From Branchiostoma belcheri (Eukaryota > Chordata > Leptocardii > Amphioxiformes > Branchiostomatidae): a stretch of 64,000 nucleotides of DNA. Below the pieces are notes generated by a model, which worked only from the letters and a program-made list of their open reading frames with translations, had not been told where the DNA came from and ran no database searches. Made by a program: the position numbers and the translations under genes. Shown here piece by piece: positions 57,982 through 64,000 of this stretch (positions within the stretch are counted from its first letter, which is position 1; every line of letters begins with the position of its first letter). The stretch is from positions 1,922,089 to 1,986,088 of the forward strand of contig NW_017804243.1 of NCBI RefSeq assembly GCF_001625305.1, given 5' to 3'.

Positions 57982-59058
57982 TAAACACACACAAACAAAC
58001 AAACAAACAAACAAACAAACAAACACACAATACAGCTCGAACAGAACAGTCCAAGAGGACATCACCAAAGTTTAAGTCCTCTACTTTACGATCCGACCAT
58101 CACCATCAGATAGCAGACCGTACGTTAACGTTGTAGCCAATGACTAATCGGTACCTTAAGACACCGGTGTCAGAGGACAGCCCTTTTAATGGATGTAATC
58201 AATGACTTTGACTCTTAAGGCTTCAGGCCAGATCGCACAACGCCTTTTCCATCGCTCCTTAATGGATTTCCGAAGTAAATGCCCTGCCCCCTGCCCTCAG
58301 TGACTGGTTGTTTTATGGAAACGTGGAGCGCTACAACATAGAAGACCATCCCCCAACCTTACAAATGAAGAATCTGCCAAGATAAAGGCCGACGCTTATA
58401 ATTATCAGTCCCACAACTGTTAGTAAATTTTATGGATGACATCCTCCGCAGTCTCCAAAACTAATGCGAAAGGGCGAAAAAAAACAAGGCGGGTAAAAAC
58501 CCAAGATTTTCAAATTTTCACAAGAATGGAGGTAACAAAACATGATGACACAACCCACAGTTATTCAACTGTTTTACCTGTCCTAGTAGATGTATGTGTG
58601 TTCATCTTGAATAACTGGAACAAAATGTAGAAAATGGCTTGTCGTACCATTGTGGGTACACAACTACTACTGGGTATTTATGTGCAATGGAACACCTTAA
58701 AATATCAACACACCATCAAACACGAGCAATTATGCCTCAAGTTTGCTGGATCTCTGACGGTCTCAGAACCGACAGAGGTTTACAAGTATTTGCCCATTTT
58801 GTCATGTTGACCACCGTCAAATGTCAATAAAATTTCCATTTTTTTTTCAAAATCAGGCGAAAATTAATGCGCCCTGATGTCACCCATAAAATTACTTGCT
58901 GTGGCCTTAAAAGTTCGGCTATGAGTTGACCCTGGTGTCACGATCTCCCTGCTACAAATTGGATTCGCTCGAGGCTTTACTGTCGGCCTTGCCCGAGAGT
59001 CAGAGAAACGCCATACCTCTTCCATCAGTGACAGCATCCGACGGGTGCTCTCCAGGGA
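45511..59058 (-). CDS. SNAP-23/25 family Qbc-SNARE, copy B (first coding exon not found)
   Basis: Minus-strand exons 59058-59017, 50726-50678, 50415-50298, 49698-49561, 48864-48717 and 45582-45511 splice in frame to 188 residues plus stop. Exon sizes (42, 49, 118, 138, 148, 72) and phases match copy A exons 2-7 (42, 49, 118, 138, 145, 69). Recognisable parts are [34 protein letters not shown] with the zero-layer Gln, a three-cysteine cluster CCGLCVLPW, linker [18 protein letters not shown], second SNARE helix with [15 protein letters not shown] and GQNRQIDRI, and C-terminus [11 protein letters not shown]. The first about 24 residues should be on one more exon, either right of 59.1 kb and unrecognised, or beyond 64 kb. 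Donor of the 49,561 exon (GTTTCT) is weak. All conserved positions are intact, so the gene looks functional. Intron 2 is very long (50,727-59,016) and repeat-filled. Confidence 0.92.
46538..46767. mobile_element. CACTG-type foldback MITE, longer loop
   Basis: Ends CACTG and CAGTG, inner arms TCTTTAAGCATTCCTTAAAG and CTTTAAGGTGTGCTCAAAGA. AGT occurs on both flanks, a possible 3-bp target duplication. In SNAP25-B intron 6. Confidence 0.8.
48237..48355. mobile_element. CACTG-type foldback MITE
   Basis: GCTCAAAATCCCATCTTTAA at the left and CTTAAAGATAGAGTTTCATG then CAGTG at the right, with paired arms. It follows directly on an ATAAATAAATA stretch that may be another element's tail. In SNAP25-B intron 6, 362 bases from exon 6. 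Confidence 0.8.
50298..50415 (-). other. SNAP25-B exon 4 with reduced cysteine cluster
   Basis: 118-nt exon, acceptor CTGGACAG and donor GTAAGA. Encodes the end of SNARE helix 1 and CCGLCVLPW. By family numbering Cys84, 85 and 88 remain, but position 90 is Leu and 92 is Trp, so there is one candidate palmitoylation site fewer than in copy A. Confidence 0.92.
50921..51094. repeat. (CA)n/(CATA)n compound microsatellite
   Basis: CATA, then about 30 CA units, then about 20 CATA units. In SNAP25-B intron 2. Open frames of MYVC repeats here are artefacts. Confidence 0.95.
51612..52221 (+). repeat. MITE family 1 copy containing an 89-bp minisatellite
   Basis: Ends AAGGGCTGGAAATACC and TATTTCGAGCCCTG are imperfect inverted termini. 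From 51,632 to about 51,970 an 89-90 bp unit (TATATGCAGGTTAGTGCAGG ... CATGTACTGGG) is repeated nearly four times with few differences. The 17.86-kb copy has a single unit. Confidence 0.85.
52260..53680. other. SNAP25-B intron 2, no feature recognised
   Basis: AT-rich, with a GC-richer patch at 53.15-53.23 kb (GGGCGGGGCCCGCAAGAGGGCGC). No exon with SNAP or other similarity was found. Confidence 0.4.
53684..53915. repeat. 110-bp tandem duplication
   Basis: AGATTTTGACTCAGTAAAGG TCGTCTG ... CAAACAGGATTCTCTGATAA is present twice, starting at 53,684 and 53,794, with several differences and small indels. Confidence 0.9.
55001..55120 (+). repeat. Left member of a diverged direct duplication flanking the pentanucleotide satellite
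   Basis: GTATTAATGTCCACCATCTTTGCTGCTG ... AATGTTGTCTATTACCACG is repeated, diverged and shortened, at 55,701-55,800. Confidence 0.8.
55151..55566 (+). repeat. (TTTTA)n satellite with TTTTG, TTCTA and TTTCA variants
   Basis: About 83 pentamers. Pure TTTTA blocks at both ends surround a middle of variant pentamers, some in higher-order alternation (TTCTA-TTTCA). Open frames of FILFY repeats are artefacts. Confidence 0.97.
55801..57640. other. SNAP25-B intron 2, mostly unannotated
   Basis: Contains a GC-rich patch at 56.60-56.83 kb with a homeobox-like TTAATTAG core, a candidate regulatory element, and the dispersed repeat at 56.94-57.02 kb. No coding exon is recognised. Confidence 0.35.
57641..58028. 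repeat. (CA)n with (TA)n and (CAAA)n segments
   Basis: Interrupted CA tract 57,641-57,850, (TA)n near 57,855-57,868, more CA to 57,988, then about ten CAAA units ending near 58,025. Confidence 0.95.
58411..58908 (+). mobile_element. MITE family 4, second copy (opposite orientation)
   Basis: Left end AAATTTTATGGATGACATCC and right end (reverse complement) GGCCACAGCAAGTAATTTTA TGGGTGACATC match the 43.56-kb element; interiors share ATGTTGACCACNGTC. It ends about 110 bases from SNAP25-B exon 2. Confidence 0.7.
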
Positions 59059-59189
59059 CTGAGGAGGGAAAATGGGAAAAACACAACGATTAGCGATTCT
59101 CATGTCAGCTCACAACTAAATATATCTCCTAAGTGCAAACACGATATGAGCATGTAATCGGCACTTGTGCGTAATTGGTATATCTAGTG

Positions 59190-59280
59190 TTAGCCTCTAA
59201 CAGGCTTCAGAAGAGTTTAAATTGGTCAGATAGACAGATAACATGCCAGGGGAGATGGTCCGCCGTACAAATGTACTTCT
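59190..59280. repeat. Dispersed repeat, same as 42.34 kb
   Basis: AGCCTCTAACAGGCTTCAGAAG and AAATTGGTCAGATAGACAG blocks shared with 42.34 and 56.94 kb. Confidence 0.45.
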
Positions 59281-59548
59281 CCAGCGAACCAACTCCCTTC
59301 AACATATGATCAATTTGGCCATCATAAGATTTCATGATGAAGGAAACGTACAGTATAATCGTACATAAAACTATACATAAAATGTTAAAATGTTATGATA
59401 ATGGGAAACATGGTTAGGAGTGGGTCGGGAACAAAGTCGACTGTATTTGGCTGGTATTCGAAGAAGTCGGCTACTCTTCGTCAGAGCCAAATGTTTTTTT
59501 TAGAATTATAAAACCATTCAGGTGTTGACGGGAGTCGGCTATGGTTGT

Positions 59549-59841
59549 CTGGTGGTCGGGTGCAGGTTAGCAGTGGTCGGGGTGTGCTCCTGGGTCACAT
59601 TTGACTCAAATTTAACTCAAATTAAAATCGATTCGTTTAGATCGAATCGATAACTCTGATCAGACTGCTCCCGAACTTCAGCCAACCTTGTTTAGTTGGT
59701 GGTCGGGTGCAGCTTATGCAGTGTTCGTGGGTCACATTTGACTCAAATTTAACTCAAATTCGATTCGATTCGTGTGGTATCGAATCGACAAATCTGATCA
59801 GACTGCTCCCGATCGCGAACTTCAGCCACCCTTGTTTTTAG
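59549..59841. repeat. 147-bp tandem duplication with GATTCG/CGAATC palindromes
   Basis: Two copies (59,549-59,695 and 59,696-59,841) share TGGTGGTCGGGTGCAG, GGGTCACATTTGACTCAAAT and TGATCAGACTGCTCCCGA, each with an internal ATTCG...CGAATC hairpin. Confidence 0.9.
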
Positions 59842-60369
59842 CTGGTGGTCTGGGGAAGGGTGTGAGACTATAGATTGATGTACGTGTTTTGACTGGAAGG
59901 TTCTGTGTTAGACAGAGATTGGAATGGAGTACCAATCTCCTGCAGTGATCGATAGCTCACCCTCCAGATTTCTTTTGAACCATATAATCAGACGGGCTAA
60001 CCAATACGGCCAGATTCTCAACTCAAGATGGGGCTTTCTTCGACAGCGTAATTCGTTTCTAACGGAAATCTGTATTCCGCAAACACACACACACGGGCAG
60101 TGCGCTCTAGCGTGTCTTTGTCTGGCGACAACAAAGTTGTCAGACTGGCTTAAAGGCATCCAATCCAATTTCAAGGTTGAAAACAACAACACGAAATATT
60201 CCGGATGAGAAAATCTGCCTGTTATTGAAATTTTTGTCATTTCTGTCACATTTTTGCCAACACTTTCATCTTTGAAGCCTTTGAAAAAGCTGGAACACAA
60301 GCTACGCGAGGAGGCCCTTTATTTCATTTTTGGTACGTATTTGGTATACACCAATAAATAGTTAGAACC

Positions 60370-60745
60370 AGCAATACAAAACAAGCAGCCGATTTCCATC
60401 TACGACAACGCATTTTTGTCTCACAGATATCAGTATGCTATGGGAAAGGGTTCATTCAACTTGCTATATTTAAAACTTGACCATACTTGACAATAATTAA
60501 AAACTGACTGAAAATCCAGCTGCCCTAAAGTCGCTTTTGGTGCCTTTTACGTATTATGAAAGTTAACTGGTGAAAAAGTAATCTTCATTTAAGCCTCTCT
60601 CTTTCTCTTTGACTGACTGTATAAATAATTGACCCACCGTATATATAGCACAGGTTTTTGTTGGAACTCTAGTTTAATATCTGACCAAAAATTGATTTTG
60701 AATAACCAGTTTTTCCGACCCTGAAATCGCTCTGGGTGCCTCTAA
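60370..60745 (-). repeat. MITE family 3 copies, reverse orientation
   Basis: GAAAATCCAGCTGCCCTAAA GTCGCTTTTGGTGCC at about 60,510-60,545 and GACCCTGAAATCGCTCTGGG TGCC at about 60,717-60,741 are two family termini in the same direction. The segment between resembles the reverse of 41.85-41.93 kb. Confidence 0.5.
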
Positions 60746-62340
60746 AAATACAAGTATCGACCCGATGTTGTTTGGGAGCGATGTTGACATTGATTGATCA
60801 CGTTAACACAGGGGAAATCTGCATACGGAGTTGACATTGATCAGTGTGTTGTTTTACAACCAGGCTGTCGCCCCATTTGTGTGGGTTTGATGTAGCGCGG
60901 TCGGGTGAGCAACTTGGTCACGTTCAAAAAGGTCTGTAGACCGGGAACGAATTGTGAATATGTTTGAATGGTTCTAGCTTAGAGAAAACGGTGAATTGAA
61001 TCTGATATATTTATGCACAAGCGTTCCCAAGTCAACAAACAATTAGCCACTTGAAATACATGTACAGAATGAAAAATTGAATCTAAAACTATTCCATATT
61101 TCAAAGTTTTGGAAAAGTTTTCTTTACCAAATTAATTTTAATCCCAGGGGCAAAATGAAGTTTTGTAGTGAAAACAAAGTAAATGTTTTGTAGTGAAAAC
61201 GTTAGTATTTGATTGACTGCATTTGTTGTCCTTGTACGTACAATAGACTTTCAACCATGTCATCAGAAATAATTATCTGGCCGTAAAGACAATGGCATCC
61301 TATATTGCGATGTTAGTGATACTCTACTCTACGTTAAATATGCCTGGCATGCTCTTCTCAAAATGAGTTTTTAAACGTCTGCAGTGACATACAGTCAAGT
61401 CTGATGTATGAAGTTGATTTTTAGTACGACGACCTGCGAATCAAGCAATCAGACAGCAGCAGGGGAGCTGAATTAGCAATCGGCTGTCACACAATCACGG
61501 AAAACCTGCGATGTGTCAAAGCGTTCGTTTTGTCGTGGGAACTTTAATAACATAGTGTGCGGTGACAATAGGTTATTTACTTTGTCATCACTGATACAAA
61601 CAATTACGTAATAAATTACGTGATGTGCATGGATATAAGACTGGAAAATCGTAGTGGTACGTAGGTATTGGCTCAATAATTTTATGGTTAAGTATATTTC
61701 TACTTGACTTTGTGGTTACCTAGCTTAAAATTACACTCATAGATCTGAATTTACAAGGAGATAGAGACAAAGTATTCACGTGGAAGTATATAAAAATAGT
61801 TTTAAGTTCATGGTCGGGGGGTTAGTTGCAACATGTAAAAATGAATAGAAAGAGTGTTCAGATAGTACAAGTGAACAATGGTGACAAGAGGAACAAATGA
61901 CTATTCAAGGAGCTGCTACGAAATACGTTCTAAGTTTTGTTTTGTTTGACTATTTTGGGGAAGTTTTATGGAAGCAGTGGAAGACAAAGTGCCCCACTTT
62001 TCTTCTGGAATGAGTGGGTGTGGAAACTTTTAGAAATGGTGGTGAATTCTGGTGGCTTCCTGAAATATCTACTATAAATACATGTATACGTTTGTAGCAA
62101 CGTTGCGCGTAGGCTGGAAAAGCTAATCACAAGACTTTTTGTAATCAGTGGCTCTACCTCCAACATCGTAAAATATCACGGCTGTTGCCACCTCCCCATT
62201 ACCGAGACCGCAAGGCTAACAACAAACGCAAGGCAATTAGTGGAAGTTCACCGCTAAAATGCCTGAAGTTCAAGGCAGGACCCACTGTGATTGAATCAGC
62301 GCCCTGAAACTCTATTAATTTGGTCTTCTCTTTTTGACAG
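60746..62340. other. Upstream region of SNAP25-B, no exon recognised
   Basis: I searched for the 24-codon first SNAP exon (Met, acidic stretch, MQQ, TTDD, then a donor) on the minus strand and found none. AT-rich with short open frames only. Confidence 0.4.
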
Positions 62341-62482
62341 AGGCTTTTCCATGTCGTCGACAGACTGCCGAATTAATTGCGCGCATTTTCACATCGCGGT
62401 GAGGGGAGGGTCGCCGTTACTTCGGTCGCCTCCAGCCGGTAAAACGTGAACGGAATCGCCGATGATGCTGGGGAGAACGTAC

Positions 62483-62600
62483 CTGAATTTGGCACGAGGA
62501 TGGATGGTGATTTTTAGGCAGCGCCATGGGGCGGGGATTTTGCGCTGTGTGTTTTATAGATGAGGTGAGGGGCCCTCTGTACACTGCTCATCAACGCACA
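62483..62600 (-). promoter_or_regulatory. Candidate 5' exon/promoter of SNAP25-B
   Basis: A strong minus-strand donor (CAG then GTACGT) lies at 62481-62482 in a GC-richer block (62.35-62.66 kb) with a GC box (GGGGCGGGG, near 62,529). The position upstream of copy B would suit a 5' UTR exon, but no coding exon between here and 59,059 was found to connect them. Weak evidence. Confidence 0.25.
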
Positions 62601-62754
62601 GACACGTCTCTTGATAGAATTTGCAATTGCGGGCGTCGCTGGGTCACTGACAAATGAATTTAGAACCAGCAGAGAAGACTATTCTCTAAGGCAACTTAGT
62701 TCTCTCCATGGGGTTCATCGTCTATTGCTCTGCACTGCATGAAAATCCATATTC

Positions 62755-62865
62755 AAGAATACATTAAAGAACACGTAAAGGTCCGTTTCTTCAGTACACT
62801 GAAACAGCGGGACATTTAACCATTATTTAAGCTATGCTTGAACATCGAATTTTGGGCAATCCTTT
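62755..62865. repeat. Degenerate relative of the foldback MITEs
   Basis: CATTAAAGAACACGTAAAGG and, downstream, TATTTAAGCTATGCTTGAACATCGA resemble decayed arms of the 45-48 kb foldbacks. Weak. Confidence 0.3.
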
Positions 62866-63355
62866 TTTGCTGGAAACCAGGGAGCATGAGACCTGAAGAT
62901 TTCAGTAAAGACTGAGACAGAGATTCTTCTTTGTGTTGTATTTTAAAAAAAGCTTATAAGTCATAAAGATTTATAAAGGATTTATATATATGCATGTATG
63001 CGCAGAATATTGCCGATAGGATACTCTGGTTGGAATGCATCTAAATTGAGGCTGGCAGGGTGTCGGCTTGAGACAAGGTCGTGGCATGTAAGATTTCTTC
63101 CCACGGCTTCTGGAATCTAATAGATCCCTGGGGCCTCAGGTAACGCCCCCGCAAGCTGGTGCTGTCTTATATCCAGAATCCAAGTGTATTCAGATCTGAT
63201 CCAAATATTGATTGGAAAAACGCTCAATTACAAAAAAAATGCAATTCATGAAGGAGACCTTGAGTTCTACTGTTTATAATGCAACTCCGTAAGTTTTATT
63301 CTTTGTCAGAGGTAAATGACTACTTGAACTTTTGTCAGTGTTGTTTGTTGTAGAT

Positions 63356-63541
63356 CACTCGTTAAAGGCATTTTTCCTGTAGTCTCGTATCGTTGCAGAA
63401 CCACCAGAACTTCAGAACCAAGGTCAGAGGAAAGTGATGTTGGTGGTAGCTTACGGTAGAAGCGGACACTCGTTAAAGGCATTTTCCTGTAGTCTCGCAT
63501 CGTTGCAGAACCACCAGAACTTCAGCACTAAGGTCAAAGGA
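63356..63541. repeat. 111-bp tandem duplication (second copy partial)
   Basis: CACTCGTTAAAGGCATTTTCC ... GCAGAACCACCAGAACTTCAG starts at 63,356 and again at 63,467 with a few substitutions. Confidence 0.9.
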
Positions 63542-64000
63542 AATGTGGTTTACCAGTTATATATGCGATACAAAGAAACTGCTCTTTTGTAATTATGGAT
63601 CACAGACAAACAGGCAGCTTTAGTCAGATAGATGAGAGATCATATCAGTTGATGAGTTTGCTCGTATTTTCCGCACGTTTTTTCCCTATTCGGTATTGGC
63701 GTCTTGCAGAATAATCGATTAGATCTAGGTCAAAACGTTTCATCATAATGTGTAACTCCGGGAACTGCAACCCCCCGCTGTTTGGAGTACATTTGCGTGT
63801 CCCACTTTCACACGGCTTACAACAAAGTGTTTGTCGCGACGGTCTAGTTAAACACTATAAGGAGATTATCCACGAAAGCAAATGGGATTCTTGCCTAGAA
63901 TAGAATTCCAGCCTTTTCTTCACAGAAATCACCTGCACATCGTTTCCATTTTGCTTTTCGTGGATTTACAGCCTTTTGGTACTCCGTAAGTAGTATTAGT

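Noticed and set aside
57548..58136. Cys/Val-rich 116- and 139-codon frames
   Set aside because: Translation of CA and CAAA repeats.

Overview
The window is eukaryotic: multi-exon genes with GT-AG introns, dense dispersed repeats and microsatellites, and no prokaryotic gene layout. Gene content, gene order and repeat style suggest an invertebrate chordate, most likely amphioxus (Branchiostoma). That assignment is inference from protein similarity and synteny, not from a database search.

Three protein-coding genes can be reconstructed by splicing. (1) Positions 1-13,171, minus strand: a ZNF106 orthologue. Seventeen coding exons give about 1,987 codons, with two N-terminal C2H2 zinc fingers, a long disordered Ser/Arg/Gln-rich middle, a coiled coil and the start of a C-terminal WD40 propeller that runs off the left edge. 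Its promoter and 5' UTR exon lie near 14.0-14.4 kb. (2) Positions 20,981-37,761, plus strand: a complete seven-exon SNAP-23/25 gene (210 residues, here SNAP25-A). (3) Positions 45,511-59,058, minus strand: a second SNAP-23/25 gene (SNAP25-B) with exons 2-7 visible and the same intron phases. Its first coding exon was not found.

ZNF106 and SNAP25-A are head to head, as ZNF106 and SNAP23 are in human, so this looks like an ancient linkage. SNAP25-A and SNAP25-B are tail to tail across about 7.7 kb, an inverted local duplication. Both encode Qb+Qc SNAREs that join syntaxin and synaptobrevin in membrane fusion. ZNF106 is an RNA-associated protein with no evident functional link to them.

Most remaining sequence is transposon-derived. 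It includes LINE 3' fragments (2.4, 36.0, 36.8 kb), tRNA-related SINEs (31.7, 35.6, 36.6, 41.2 kb), a 1.0-kb hAT-like element with an 8-bp target duplication (21.3 kb), a 2.0-kb TIR element with a TTA target duplication and an N gap (18.2 kb), and several MITE families, among them a cluster of CACTG-ended foldbacks (45-48 kb). A near-identical 973-bp tandem array occupies SNAP25-A intron 3 (29.6-32.9 kb), and one copy carries a SINE. SNAP25-B intron 2 and its upstream flank hold long microsatellites and several separate local tandem duplications. No rRNA, CRISPR or functional tRNA gene was seen.
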